A stretch of DNA of 64,000 bases, taken from positions 188,501 to 252,500 of the forward strand of contig OY783196.1 in assembly GCA_963678675.1 (NCBI GenBank), read 5' to 3'. The translations under genes and the position numbers were made by a program. How positions within the stretch are numbered: position 1 is the first letter of the stretch; the number at the start of each line of letters is the position of its first letter. Positions 16,707 through 28,443 of this stretch are shown in pieces. The notes below the pieces were generated by a model, which made no database searches, was not told where the DNA came from, and was given only the letters and a program-made list of their open reading frames with translations. The DNA comes from Xiphydria camelus. Its lineage: Eukaryota > Arthropoda > Insecta > Hymenoptera > Xiphydriidae.

Positions 16707-17062
16707 GATCCTGTGCGTTGATAATATTACTATTAAAAAACGTATAAATTTGTAGAAAAAGAGGAAAAAGGAAAAGAAAGTTAATTGTTAATGTATAGTT
16801 TTATCAACTATTATAAAAAGATATGTGCAGTTATAATACCTACATACACACCTATACCCACTTATAAGTAAATATACTGTACAAAATACACACAGTGTAA
16901 GAAAACAAAGATACCTAATATCTGTTTCTTCAAATTTCGAGCAGTTACGCGTTTAAATTTCAGCGGTTACCGGAAGGTCGGAACGCGAAAGAGCTCCTAG
17001 GAGCTGAAAAAGCAGACATCCGCACACATTCTCACTTTATACCTACAATAACATCGTTCAAA
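16707..17062. other. NIPA 3' UTR and cornichon promoter
   Basis: 356 bp between two genes on the same strand. AT-rich; nothing specific recognised. Confidence 0.55.
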
Positions 17063-18094
17063 ATGGCGTTCAATTTGTCTGCTTTTTCATACATCGTATC
17101 CTTGATTATAGACGCTTTTTTAATATTTTTCGCCATATTTCACGTAAGTATCTAATATTTAATTGAAATTCTCTCTCACCTACGCGGTAGACGATATTCG
17201 ATTTCTAACGCACATATCCCTATAGAGACAGACACATAACCCCGATATCATGACATCATAACAAAGATGAAGTAAATTAGATGCGTTTTTTCATTATAGG
17301 TACACCTACCCGCTCCGAATTTAAAATCCATGAACACTTGAGTGATGTCTCTTATACCTGATGTATTTGTTTAGAATTAAAAGTAACGTGAATTTTACCA
17401 CTCTTTTAGGTGATAGCTTTCGATGAATTGAAAACGGAATACAAAAATCCAATCGATCAGTGCAATAGCTTAAACGGGGTAAGTCTCCAAAATGCTATAT
17501 AAACTGCAGGGTGATTTATCGAAAATTTTAGCTATCTCGTCTCTAAGAATTACGGAGATGCTTAATATAATATCGTTTCAGCTGGTTCTTCCAGAATATG
17601 GCCTGCATATTTTATTCAATTTGTTATTTCTCGTCAGTGGAGAATGGCTCTCTCTGTGTATAAACTTGCCACTGATAGCGTACCACATCAACAGATATCT
17701 CAACAGGCCAGTGATGACTGGACCTGGTTTGTACGACCCCACGAGCATTATGAATGCGAATGATCTCACGAGGTGCCAACGTGAGGGATGGGTTAAATTA
17801 GCATTTTATCTCCTGTCATTTTTCTACTATCTTTACGGGTAAGTCTCCACAACTACATTGATATTAATTCAATCTTGGTGATTGTTTAACTGTTATTTTA
17901 TTAACAAGTAGTAAATATATGTTTGATCTATTATCGAATCATGTGACCGACCGTCATTATCTTTACAAAATTTCAAATGCTAAGATTTTTTTTACAGTTT
18001 CAGTTTTATTTTAAGATTACAATAAAAATACATTTGAGTTTCTCATAAAAAAAATGTCTTTTCTTGCAGAATGATTAGCTCCCTCATCCACTGA
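17063..18094 (+). CDS. cni: Cornichon, ER export cargo receptor
   Basis: Exons 17063-17143, 17410-17478, 17582-17838 and 18070-18094 give 143 residues (fly Cni 144). Nearly the whole protein matches: FHVIAFDELKTEYKNPIDQC, LVLPEYGLHILFNLLFL, RPVMTGPGLYDPTSIM and REGWVKLAFYLLSFFYYLYG. Three to four membrane segments are visible. Cornichon recruits membrane cargo, such as the TGF-alpha-like Gurken in flies, into COPII vesicles. The last coding exon holds only eight codons after the split glycine codon, ending at ISSLIH. An AATAAA at 18552-18557 is a plausible poly(A) signal. Confidence 0.97.
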
Positions 18095-19342
18095 AGTAAC
18101 TTTGAACAATCATGCCGAGTCATGCTTTTATTTAAAACATTGGATCTTCGTGAATTTCGTTGGACTTTTACGTAGCGACAAAAATTAATTACATTACGAA
18201 TAAGCAGTTGCGTACGGGTTCTAATGAACGATGAAATCTGATATAATACTCAGCAGTTCACGCAATTTTGAACGCGGCAGCAATTCTTGAAAATAGCAGT
18301 ATAGCGTTCGTACGCGTGGTGTAATCAAGGAATCACATTATTATGCCATGCGTCACTTTAATGCGAAGCATACGCAAGTCATTGCAAACCCATAACGATG
18401 TGCCCGCGAACTTTAACTTCGGTTCGTTTGAACAAATATATCGTAAGTTTTAACCAAAGTTGACGTTTATAGTCGAAACGAGCAGTTTGAAAATATGTGA
18501 CTATAGGCACAATATAGCGCTACAGTGACTGTATGTTTCGTACTTTCATACAATAAAAACTGCAGCTTTAAACGTAATTAATTGGTGTTCCTGTTGTATT
18601 CGTCATTGTATAATTATTCTCGTTAAAGCATACGTTCGTTCTTTACTATGTTGACTAGTTATTTGGACTATTGTCATGATATACAATATAGAAATATGAT
18701 TATGCGTTTTCGTAGCGATATAATACTTATTTTCCTCGACAACTGCAACTTATTGTTGTTCCAAAAAATTCGTATAAAAAGTACCCTTAAATCGAAACGT
18801 TTCCCTAAATCTCTAAGCGTTTGGAAGGTTTGAGATTTTATGCTGTGAATTTCAAAGTGAAGCGACATACCTTCGCAATACTTCATAGATCAGCTTAAAC
18901 TTTGGACGTTGAAAACTTATAAACGTGAAAAATAAACTATCGTCGCGATATACATAATTTGTTCTCTCGAGATAACTTTAAATAACAGGATTTTCAAGGC
19001 ACGCGGCATATACACTGCCCAACTGGCTTTCTCATGTCCGTTCCTTGATTCGAAAATTCATAAATTCATTCTTTTGCATATTTCAGAGGAATTTCATCTG
19101 AATTTAAACCGGTAATATAAAAATACTGTACCACCATAAAATACATATTGCCTACTTCTCGCCTTCCAAGCCCTAGGTTTATATTCGCGTCTGCCTTGTA
19201 CGTACTTCTACATCTTTATGTATTATAGGTAGTCTAGGAAACCCCACCTTACTTAAGGTGTAAACCATCAAAATGCATAGAATTATATAATAGGCTGGTA
19301 GAGAGAGAGAGAGAGAGAGAGAGAGTACCTATATAAATCTCT
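18095..19342. other. Convergent intergenic, cornichon / GMF
   Basis: AT-rich 3' UTR and intergenic sequence with no gene. It includes the likely cornichon poly(A) signal at 18552 and an (AG)n tract at 19300-19325 next to the GMF stop. Confidence 0.6.
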
Positions 19343-19906
19343 CTATTTGCGTAATTTTTCTTTTAACCAATCTTCCGTAAGTTCCTCCAATTCGCGAACC
19401 TCGTAAACCCTCGTCAGTTCCGCTTCTCTCTGTAGTATTAATTTCATTCCCGCATACATGACCTGCAATTCCATCTGAATGTCTCGCGGAGTGTAGAATA
19501 TGAAACACATGGGATAGGAGACCCTGCCATCCGCGTGTTCCATTTTATAGCTGTAAACGATGTATCTGGGCTCATGAGCGGGTATAGAGTCTTGTAACTC
19601 TTCTATTTGAATATCCTGAAGATATGAAAAGTTTATTTAGCGATGCCACAATTGTAGAAATGACTGTTACAAGTACGTTTGATTTTTTTATATCTACCTC
19701 TGTTAGTTCATCAATGCAAATTGTCTGCTTCTCCCGATTGACCTTTACTGTAACATTACAAAACATCGTCTCTGCATAATACCGATGCAATATTATCATC
19801 GCGTGTAGACTGTAATTTACTTACATATCAGAGCTGCATTCTTTTGACTCTTACGAAATCTAAATGCCTTTAGCGCATCTTTGACATCATCCTCGATATC
19901 GCACAT
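19343..19906 (-). CDS. GMF: Glia maturation factor (ADF-homology protein)
   Basis: Minus-strand exons 19906-19825, 19747-19698 and 19615-19343 give 134 residues (human GMFB 142). A single ADF-homology domain is visible: CDIEDDVKDALKAFRFRK at the N-terminus, EPRYIVYSYKMEHADGRVSY, CFIFYTP, MMYAG-like VMYAGMK and the C-terminal ELTEDWLKEKL. GMF binds the Arp2/3 complex and promotes actin debranching; it does not bind actin as cofilin does. The gene is divergent from Aph-1 and its 3' end carries an (AG)n tract. Confidence 0.95.
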
Positions 19907-20693
19907 TTTTTTAGAATTCTGAAAACATATCGAAATGTAAATTGCAGATTTCTTTTGGATGGAAATTAAATAAAACCCAGCTATAAATATTTACATACGA
20001 TATGGGTATGAATGTAAAAAGAATGCAGAACTCGATATTTATGAGCGTGTTTGTAGAAAGATTAATTATTTGTGCAAAATTGACATTTGGAGGGGAGCAG
20101 GTGTAACTTCTACATTTCATGTAATGTAACTTATTCCTACCATATTGTACTGGTACAGATGTGTTAACAGCTGTTTACAGGTGTGCAATGACAGCTGAGT
20201 ATACCTAAATGAATAATCGCAATAATAAAGTATTATTCCCGACCTTCCTGAATACTACGAAATTGTCCAATTCTCTTTTATATCTGAATTTTTTTAATTT
20301 AGTTATTTTCACAAACACAGCGGCTCCATCAACATGAACACCCCTCTTTCATTATCAGGTCCGAAACAAACTGTAGCACTTTGAGAATCCCTTTAATTAC
20401 AAATTGAACTCAATGAGAGATCAACCTGATGCATGGACAGTGTTAATTTCAAGATCACTTTCCTACGAGGTCATAAGCTGAAAACCGCACTACATACGTA
20501 TGTATGTATGTATAGATGTACATACATATGCATACGTACAATAAACTCAGTTGTAGGTACACACAGTACCTAGGTAGGTATGCCAATGTGCTCCGATGGT
20601 GTGTAGTGTAAACTCGGTTAGTTGGAAGTACTTCCTTGTTTGTCATGTTATCCTGATACCAGAGTCGATTTTCGATGATTTTTAGGCGTTATC

Positions 20694-20704
20694 GCCATCT
20701 AGCG
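20694..20704 (-). promoter_or_regulatory. CTCF-like site A1
   Basis: The reverse complement reads CGCTAGATGGC, matching the AGRKGGC core of the insect CTCF motif. Confidence 0.4.
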
Positions 20705-20753
20705 AGCGTATCTGTAAATTTTAATGCTAATAAATGAATCATTTTGTGCCAAA

Positions 20754-20765
20754 GCGCCATCTAGG
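20754..20765 (-). promoter_or_regulatory. CTCF-like site A2
   Basis: The reverse complement reads CCTAGATGGCGC, which carries the full AGATGGCGC core of the insect CTCF motif. Confidence 0.45.
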
Positions 20766-20823
20766 CAAATATCTTGTCAATGTGCCATCAAATTTACCTA
20801 GTTTTCGAGAGTTCCGATCATAA

Positions 20824-20836
20824 CTGCTAGATGGCG
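20824..20836 (+). promoter_or_regulatory. CTCF-like site A3
   Basis: CTGCTAGATGGCG on the plus strand, facing the Aph-1 gene. Matches the CTCF core and is nearly identical to site B3 at 58907. Confidence 0.45.
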
Positions 20837-21156
20837 TTAGGGTTTAAAAAAAGTGGTTGAAAAAAGCCTTGATATCAGGAAAACATACGAACGAGTGGGT
20901 GTGTAAGTGAGCTCGCTCCACCAAAGGCAAGCATAACCACGTTTTGTTCAGCACCTCATTATCCGCGGTATTTCGGGTGTCTTGCTTTTAGTCTGTTTAA
21001 TCCGTGAAATAAATGTACGTGATCAAAATCGTCTCATGTTCCGTGCGAAGACTAAACGAGGAGCGAAATAGTGTTACATAGCATTGGGAAGACAAGTAGC
21101 TGCAAACGGATTAATAAAAAAAATACACCTGAGACACACACACAGCGGTTGAAAAA

Positions 21157-22031
21157 ATGACAGTTATGGACTTCTTCGGTTGTGCCTTTTTGGCTTTCGG
21201 TCCTCCCTTTGCGATGTTTACGTTTACCGTCACGGCAGAACCGATCAGAATTATCATACTAATCGCTAGTGCCTTTTTTTGGCTAATTTCATTGTTGCTA
21301 TCTTCGGCGTTATGGTACATCATCACACCACTCCAAAGTTACCTGGTATTTGGCCTCGTGTACTCGGTACTGTTCCAAGAAGCGTTCAGGTAATTATAAA
21401 TGTCAACGTGGCAAAATTACACTTTTACGACATTCATGTCAAACAGTTCACTCTACATCATTGTACAATTGCATTGCACTCATTACTCAGCCATTGTAAA
21501 GAAAGTGTTTCTCAGTTATACAAATTCTGTGAAACTTCTATTGACAGGTATCTATTGTATTGGGTGCTGAGAAAAGCTGAAAAGGGTTTGGAAAAAGTAA
21601 CAACTGCTCACGTCGCGGATAGTAGGCACATATTCGCCTACGTCTGCGGTTTAGGATTTGGATTTATGAGCGGTGCTTTCGCTCTGGTCAACGTACTAGC
21701 CGATGCTATGGGACCAGGAACGATGGGTCTTCGTCAAGGCAGCGAACACTTTTTCATAATATCCGCTGCTACTACGTTATGCTTCATTTTACTCCATACA
21801 TTTTGGGGGGTAATATTTTTTGCGGCGCTTGATCGTAAGAATTGGATACAAATCGTGTGGGTGGTCGGTTCCCACTTATTTGTTTCCTGTATGACGCTGC
21901 TCAATAGATATGAGGTTTACATAGCTACCATTTTGCCCGCGTATATAGTTCTCGTCGTTACAACTGTGTTAGCGTTTAAAATCGCGGGTGGTAGCCTCCG
22001 AAATATAACTCAATGTTTTGTTAGGAAATGA
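21157..22031 (+). CDS. aph-1: Aph-1, gamma-secretase subunit
   Basis: Exons 21157-21389 and 21548-22031 give 238 residues, the same as the fly protein. Start MTVMDFFGCAFLAFGPP matches the family N-terminus. Seven membrane segments are visible, with the GxxxGxxxG helix-packing motif in GLGFGFMSG, followed by NVLADAMGPGTMGL, and the conserved intramembrane histidines in LLHTFWGV and GSHLF. Aph-1 is the scaffold that stabilises presenilin and nicastrin, so it is needed for intramembrane cleavage of Notch and other substrates. Upstream, a CTCF-like module separates it from GMF. Confidence 0.97.
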
Positions 22032-23473
22032 AAATCAACGTAGATCGCGGCTGGTCGAACGAGTAAAGGACAAATTCGCTCTACGAGTAAATCATAGAAG
22101 CGACGAAAATGTTGAGAGATCGCATCTGCGTTAGGTACCTTGCAATTCAAGTGGCGCATATTCGGGCGTATATTATCGGGATGACAATATTTCCGCTCTT
22201 TTACATTGACGACTTTTGTCGAGATTTACAAACAAACGGAGAACGCGGGCTGAAATTCGTTTCGATGAGGATAGGAACAGGTGGGACAGAGTGATGGCGA
22301 AATTCACGTACCCTTCTTTTCATCAGAGTTCTCAGTGTCCACTTTGATCAATTTTTGACTCTTTATTGTTAAACTTATTTAATAATACTACTAAATCTAA
22401 TTGAGCATAGCACATTCGCCATCAAATGTATTTGTACATTTGCATTTGCATAATTTACTTTTCTACCTCGATATGCGAGCACAATACGGGCACATATATG
22501 TATACCTACTCTCCATCTCGTTCAAGCCATCAATCTGTCCCTTAATTCCAAATCGAGCAGCTAAGCGAAACTCGTGATTCACATTCAAAGCTGTGCTGAA
22601 GTATGTATCTGAAATTGTCCAATGTGCGTGTACGTGGGCATAAATATGTATGCAATGATTCTTCATTCTTTTCACGCGTGGTAACTCTCTAATAGGACAA
22701 GAGGTCCTGCTTCAGTTGCGCCTTATTTACGAATATAATTTAATTATTTAAAAAAAATCGTTGAAACCAACTTACGTATAAATCGTGAGAAATTGTCGAT
22801 TATTTTTTGTACGAAGAAACAATTTGACAAACAGAATTTAGATGACTATTTCGGCAAGAAGTGTTCAATTTGTACTTGGTTTAGCGTTTCGCTTACTATT
22901 TAATGATAGTTTACTATTGAATTCATATTACATTTCGCATGTCATTCGAATAAATCATTTTTTACGATTACACACGTCTTTTGCTGATCTCATATGATAT
23001 AACGCGAGACCGGTGCCGGGAATGTCGTAGCCTGATAAATTGAGATGAATTTGCGAACGTTTTAAGAAGTACGGGATCACGAAAGATTTAAGAATTTATA
23101 AGGATCGATTAAACATTATTGCGCGTAACTTTTATTCTTCGTACCGTTATAAGCCATTATACAGATATCAGAATGTTCTACTGCTCCGAGGTATGAAAGA
23201 CGTTACATAAGACAATCAAGAATGTACCGAATTTGTACAACAATCTCTCACTACTGATCAACCCTAGCGCGTAATGTTAAAGTCGTTCGACTGTCAATCT
23301 TAAATAGATACAAATAATTCTTCCAGTTTACTGTACATTTATGAAAGGTGGGCAGACTGGGCACCGCTTACAAAAGAAATGTCTCAACTACTTTCAAGAG
23401 GTCTCCCAGAATTGTATCTCACCCTGTGTACAATACTGGCAAAAATTGTCAACACAGTTCTTGCAACGCATAT
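22032..23473. other. Convergent intergenic, Aph-1 / MED17
   Basis: AT-rich, about 1.4 kb, with no gene that I can support. It should contain both 3' UTRs. Short ORFs (for example 22109-22294 and 22463-22675) look random. Confidence 0.6.
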
Positions 23474-26163
23474 TTAGGAGCTCGTCAGAGAAGCCATGAG
23501 CAATTCCATTTTATTGAGAAAATTTTTTCCTTCCATCTTGTCCCACCGTACTTCTTTGAAAGAACCACCCAGATTCTCCCACTTCCGTTCCCGCACCAAT
23601 TGCCCTGGAAAAAAGTCCTTCCTCGGAGAATGCGCGATGGCTACTTGCACACCCGTCTGTGGTTCGCATCTCACTGCTATCATTCTAAACATAGTCAACG
23701 AAACGATATAATTATACTCCTATATCTATTTTGTGAGCTTTGTTTCGTGGTTTGTAATAAGCGACTATCGAACGTTTCTACACGCTTACCTGTCTCCAAT
23801 GGGAGAGGCCAAGATGCAACTACTAGCATTTCCCAGGGGTTCGACTGCACCTAAACCAAGGTGTGTACTGTTTGCCAAAAATTGCCATCCCATACATTTA
23901 GCCAACGCTTGGACCGCGCTTATCTGATGTTGATAGATCTATAAATTATGCCAACGCATGAACGACACGCAAAGCATTGGAGCACAGTTTCAATATTTGA
24001 CATCAATTGTAACTTCCAGCCGAATTTAGGAGAGAAACCTACCTGACAAAAGATGAGATCTCGCAATTCTTGTGGCTCATAACTCATGTGCATGACTTTA
24101 CCGTCTCGGCAGACGCATTTCAGTGACTTTTCGCCGACGTGCACCACGAGAGAGGTTCGACATATCGCGTCGTAACCGTGAGTCAATATATTGATCTTCA
24201 CGCAAGACTGAGTCGGTGAATTCAACGCATTCCAATGCGAGACGATGAGAGGATCCTTCACCTCTTTCGCTATAGTGTCCAAAACGTATTCTGTACGTAG
24301 TCGCATAAAGAAATGCTGCGCCTGTTGGATTATCTGTTCCAGTAGAGTTTGGCTTTTCGTCATTTCGAGCAATTCGTACCGGTCCGCCGCCGTTGGCCCG
24401 GCCAGACACCTACGTTTGCTCGGACCAAGCGGGCCTGACGAAGGATGCGGAAACGGATGATGAGTGTTTTTGTGATGGACTTCGCGCAATAGTTGATGCA
24501 GAGAGTGCTCGAGCACGTGATCGTGATCGGATTTATGAGGGGGCGGCGCGGTAGGTTTCTTATCACTTCCCGTACTGTGACACAGTCCAATGATGAGTTG
24601 AATTCCAGGAAGTACCTGAACATGTATTGGGAATTAAGCTCCACTGCTTACTATATATCGTAGCTCTCTCTCTCTCTCTCTCTCTCTCTCGGTTCATTCA
24701 AATGTGCCGTAATTTTCTTACCGTTGCCATTATTTGATTTCCAACGACCATGTGAGGAATAGGTGCTCGCAAATGGACAGCTTCCCTTGCCAGCTGGCTG
24801 AATAGTTCCTTGCAAAATAGAACGTTTTGCGCTGCTTCCAATTTCTGCTGCCAGTGCATGTCCGCGTTCGAACTGTTCGCGCTGCTGCTCAAGAGATTAA
24901 TGTTCGCGCTGCATAAATCTTCTTGGTCTGAAAGCAAAATTGACTTTAGTTGATCGATGCACGGGCGACGCGTAAAGTAGCGGCGACTTTCATTTGGCAA
25001 CGCTTGTGCGTTCGATAAATACCCTTTTGGCACAAGACCTCGATGTATGCTACTCCTTGCAGCTCGCTAGGAATGGTAACCCTCAACGCAGAAGCCTTGG
25101 AATTGGACGGAGTGTGAGATTGCCCGGACGGGGTGCTCGCACTCGCGTTGGGATTCGGAGAGGCAGGTGGACTGGTATTACTCTTTTCCTCTTCTTCGGC
25201 TTTCGTTACTTCAAACATTCCCGTCTGCGTGTATTTGGACCCCGCTGGAAATTACTCGTCACTATACGCTCCTTTCAAGTCGGTAAGCTACATCTAAATT
25301 GAACTCTAAGAGAAGTTGAGAAAATTAATGATATTTACCTGTCCGGTAACTGAGATCTCCTATTATAGAGTTGGACACTTTTTTGAGGCGCCAGTTTTGA
25401 CGAAGTCTCAACAATTCAATGTGGAAGTCAGGTGTGGAGCGATTTCTGGTCACTTCATTCTGAGAGTTTCTTAATCTTTCAGCACCCATCATGAGCACAT
25501 TTGCAGCACCAGCCAGAGCCTTCTTTCTGGCATAAATATGTACCATTGGCTTTACTTCGACGGATTCTTGAGGGACCGGGTCTAAAACCATGTATCTCTT
25601 CTCCTTTGCTATCGCAAGAACGTCTGCTAGGACGCACACTTCCGTTAGAGCACTTCTACGATGTTAAAAATTTGTTTTAAAAATACATGGAACTAATTAT
25701 TAGCTGACGATTCGACGAAGAACGACTGAAGGAATTAGCGAACCTCAGTTTGGTTCTAACGCTATCCCAGGGCCACAAGGATGATTGAAAAGCAGCAGGA
25801 TCCTTCGTATCCTCTTCACTTTTTTCACCTTCTGATTGTTCCTTTTTAATATCTTCTCCATTTGTCTTGCTGAAGTCGATCTTCTGTGCAATTTTTGCCA
25901 AGTTTTCAGACAAAGTAAGTGGTCTGAAATTTATATAAAAACTACTTAGGTATACCTGGATGAACCGTGAAATTAACATTTAGAGGTTATAAAGCAGTTT
26001 CCGCGAATGATTTCACCTACGTCGCATGGTTGTTATTACGCTAATAATTTATGTGTATACATAAAATTACTTACGCTTGATAAATTTCTTGGCCATCGTA
26101 CGTAATTTCTTGAATTTGATTTTCTATCGGAGCTTCTACAGAAATATTAACGGAGTACGCCAT
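23474..26163 (-). CDS. MED17: Mediator complex subunit 17
   Basis: Eight minus-strand exons (26163-26075, 25923-25744, 25655-25339, 25244-25023, 24927-24722, 24615-24043, 23923-23790, 23684-23474) join in phase to 643 residues (human 651). Diagnostic blocks are [19 protein letters not shown] at the start, [66 protein letters not shown] and the very conserved end [23 protein letters not shown]17 is the head-module scaffold that links Mediator to RNA polymerase II. Residues between the LEGSAY-like [11 protein letters not shown] and MHWQQKLE blocks are a low-complexity Ser/Asn stretch. The exon 2 donor (CTGAG|gttcgc) is weak but phase-correct. Confidence 0.96.
24664..24690. repeat. (CT)n microsatellite in a MED17 intron
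   Basis: Perfect CT run inside the 106 bp intron between MED17 exons 5 and 6. On the coding strand it reads as GA repeats. Confidence 0.85.
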
Positions 26164-27840
26164 TACTGTTTATCGACATCACCCCGCACATTTGACATCT
26201 CGGGCCTCCACACCACTGCGCCACATTGCATGCCGATGATACCGAATATCCATGGTCTACGTACATACACAACGACGCACAGCTGATAGGTATGTGTATG
26301 TGTTGGACGTCATTCTACGGTAAACGTTAGTCAGTTTCACATACATATATTGCTTTGAAAATGAGTATATCGAAAAACCAAAGCATTCATTCTTAAAACC
26401 TTATTTCGGTGAAGTATTACTTATCGAAAATTGAAACTGCACGGTAACAAAAAAAAAAGCTAGGCATTCGTGCAGCCGGATATTCAATTTTCGATAACTC
26501 GAATGTACGTCTGCCAGTTGTCAAATTGCACGCTTCAAAATACAATACGGATATGCACGAAGAACATCTATAAACCACAAATAATTTAATTACTATTCTC
26601 TTACGATATAAAAATACGTATAGAATATAAATTAATATTAAAATTAATAGCAAGTCGCAAAGTGTAGTTAGGTTTATCGATAACTAGTACAAAATATAAC
26701 TGATAGGTAAATCATCGAATCGCTTCGAGGATTCAGCCGTCTGGGTTCGAGGCCGCGAGGCGTTCAGTGCGGTTTCTGTGCTCTGTGGACCCCGGCTCGC
26801 CTGGTTCTATTGATTCCGCGGTGCGCATCTTTGTTGAACGTTGTAGTTTCGAAACGTATTTCTGAAGAAAGTTTACGGCTTGGAGATAGATTTCTACATA
26901 TAGGAATTTCAACAAAAGCGTAAGTCACTTTATATCTGTAATCGAAGTAAGATACGCTCGTTTTGTCTTGCGAAAACAATGCGTATGCCGAGTGAATTTA
27001 TTTGCTCGACAACTCGTGTCGTCCATTTTGAAGCGTGCACTGTATTATTCTCGAGAGACGGATGTTCAATAAGATTTGCTGTTTTAATATCAGAATGCGT
27101 CTAAAAAGCCCACGATCTCGTTGACATCAACGTTGTTATTCGTCCCATTCGTTTTGTAATATCGGATCACACCCCCGCGGCTGAGGTATTTCAACGAGAA
27201 ATTTATACTTTGTAACATTGATAAGTCTCTGCGAATAATTGATCGTTCCACGTATAGGCGCTTATTTGGATAAATTACTATGTCGGGTAATATTTATTAA
27301 ATACGTTGTACCTGTTGTTCAAGGTTTAACCAGTTTTTGCAATTTCATGATTTATAATTTCACTTGTACTCTATGTAGGGGAATGGTGGGATACTTGACC
27401 ATAGTTTTAATCAATTTACGGGCATCAAAATATACTGTACAGTTTTGTTAATAAGTCTAGAATGGTAAATTTCAATAACAAACAAGTGTGACACTTATTT
27501 TCCTTTTTGTAGACAGAGTATCCCTAACCAGGATACAGGATCACTCAATCTGTTATACTTGATCAATTGAAAGAGTCAATGTTTTACTGTTGTACATATA
27601 TTATTATATCGATATATCTCTGAACATGGAGCCGCCGGTCGGGCTAGAACTTAATGTAGAAAACGTGGAATTTCTTCTCGCACAAATTTCTATTGAGATT
27701 TTAAATGTTGGAATTCTCTCTAGCCTATTCGTGGTTCGATGTCTCAATGCAGCGTACGCGCGTACATTTTGCTTTGCTTCAAATTTACGCACGCTATTCA
27801 CCGTATACCAACTCGTCAAATTTCCCTTCCACAGGTGAAA
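26164..27840. promoter_or_regulatory. Divergent region MED17 / Rsf1
   Basis: 1.7 kb without a supported coding gene. The MED17 side is AT-rich with several partial TATCGA motifs. The Rsf1 side ends in a good acceptor (CCTTCCACAG) eight bases before the Rsf1 ATG, so one or more non-coding 5' exons of Rsf1 probably lie within. Confidence 0.5.
26675..26682. promoter_or_regulatory. DRE-like element TATCGATA
   Basis: Perfect palindromic TATCGATA, the DREF-binding core common in insect housekeeping promoters, about 510 bp upstream of the MED17 start. Confidence 0.35.
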
Positions 27841-28443
27841 ATGACTCCCGAAGGATACACACGAGTGTACGTCGGTGGATTGAACGAGGGTATCAAAAAA
27901 GAAGATCTTCAAACAGAGTTTGAGAAGTTCGGGAAGTTAAATAAGGTTTGGGTGGCCTTTAATCCACCTGGCTTCGCGTTCATAGAATTTTTGAACGAGG
28001 TGGAGGCTTCGCTCGCTTGCGACAGTATGAACGGTACGGAGATAATGGGTGCCAAATTACGAGTAGAGATTTCACGGGGCCGAGGTCGCGGAGGTGGCAG
28101 GGGAGGTACAGGAGGTTTTAGAGGGACCCGTGGAACTAGTAGTAGAGGATTTGGCTCTCGGGGTGCGTCTACTACAGGTTACAGAGGGACTAGCACGACG
28201 TACGGCGATCAGGGTGGCAGCTATTATGCGGGCAGCAGGGGCGGTGGGGGCAGAGGTAGGGGACGCTACGGAGAAGACTATAGCGCTACTCGCAGTAGCG
28301 GTTATAGTACCACTCGCGACAGCTACCCCCGCGACAGCTACAGTGCTGGTAGTGGAGAAGGCAACGGCGACTACTACACTGGAAAGGACTCTGGATCGTC
28401 GAGGTATCGCAGTCGCTCCCCGGCTGGTCGTGGCAGGTATTAA
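27841..28443 (+). CDS. Rsf1: Rsf1-like RRM splicing factor
   Basis: A single coding exon of 200 residues. One RRM spans residues 6-78, with RNP2 RVYVGGL and RNP1 GFAFIEF; the segment VWVAFNPPGFAF and the end KLRVEISRGR match fly Rsf1 (repressor splicing factor 1). A Gly/Arg/Ser/Tyr-rich tail follows, closing with RSRSPAGRGRY. Rsf1 antagonises SR proteins such as SF2 and represses splicing. The start is set at 27841: it lies just after an acceptor and directly precedes the conserved RRM. The frame is open further upstream (to 27739), but that part looks like intron. The gene is divergent from MED17. Confidence 0.9.
   Translation: MTPEGYTRVYVGGLNEGIKKEDLQTEFEKFGKLNKVWVAFNPPGFAFIEFLNEVEASLACDSMNGTEIMGAKLRVEISRGRGRGGGRGGTGGFRGTRGTSSRGFGSRGASTTGYRGTSTTYGDQGGSYYAGSRGGGGRGRGRYGEDYSATRSSGYSTTRDSYPRDSYSAGSGEGNGDYYTGKDSGSSRYRSRSPAGRGRY

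Larger units (their letters stand above)
20672..20895. repeat. CTCF-like module, copy A (224 bp)
   Basis: This stretch is homologous to 58750-58976. Both begin with TCGAT(G/C)ATTTTT, have a CATCTAGCG motif at offset 22, a second motif at offset 82-96, a CTGCTAGATGGCG motif at offset 152-157, and end with ACATA(A)CGAACGAG. Copy A lies 260 bp upstream of the Aph-1 start. It could be a dispersed repeat or a conserved boundary element. Confidence 0.6.
19907..21156. promoter_or_regulatory. Divergent region GMF / Aph-1
   Basis: 1250 bp with no gene. It contains TATG/TACA-rich DNA (20490-20540), a CCTAGG palindrome (20566-20580) and the CTCF-like module described separately. Both promoters are expected here. 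Confidence 0.5.

Noticed and set aside
21279..22031. 250-codon single ORF for Aph-1
   Set aside because: Reads through the intron in the wrong frame at the 5' end; the true first exon starts at 21157 and matches the family N-terminus.
23348..23854. 168-codon plus-strand ORF
   Set aside because: It is antisense to the last two MED17 exons, whose minus-strand translation matches the family.
27739..27840. N-terminal extension of Rsf1
   Set aside because: Lies upstream of a strong acceptor (CCTTCCACAG) and has no RRM-related sequence.
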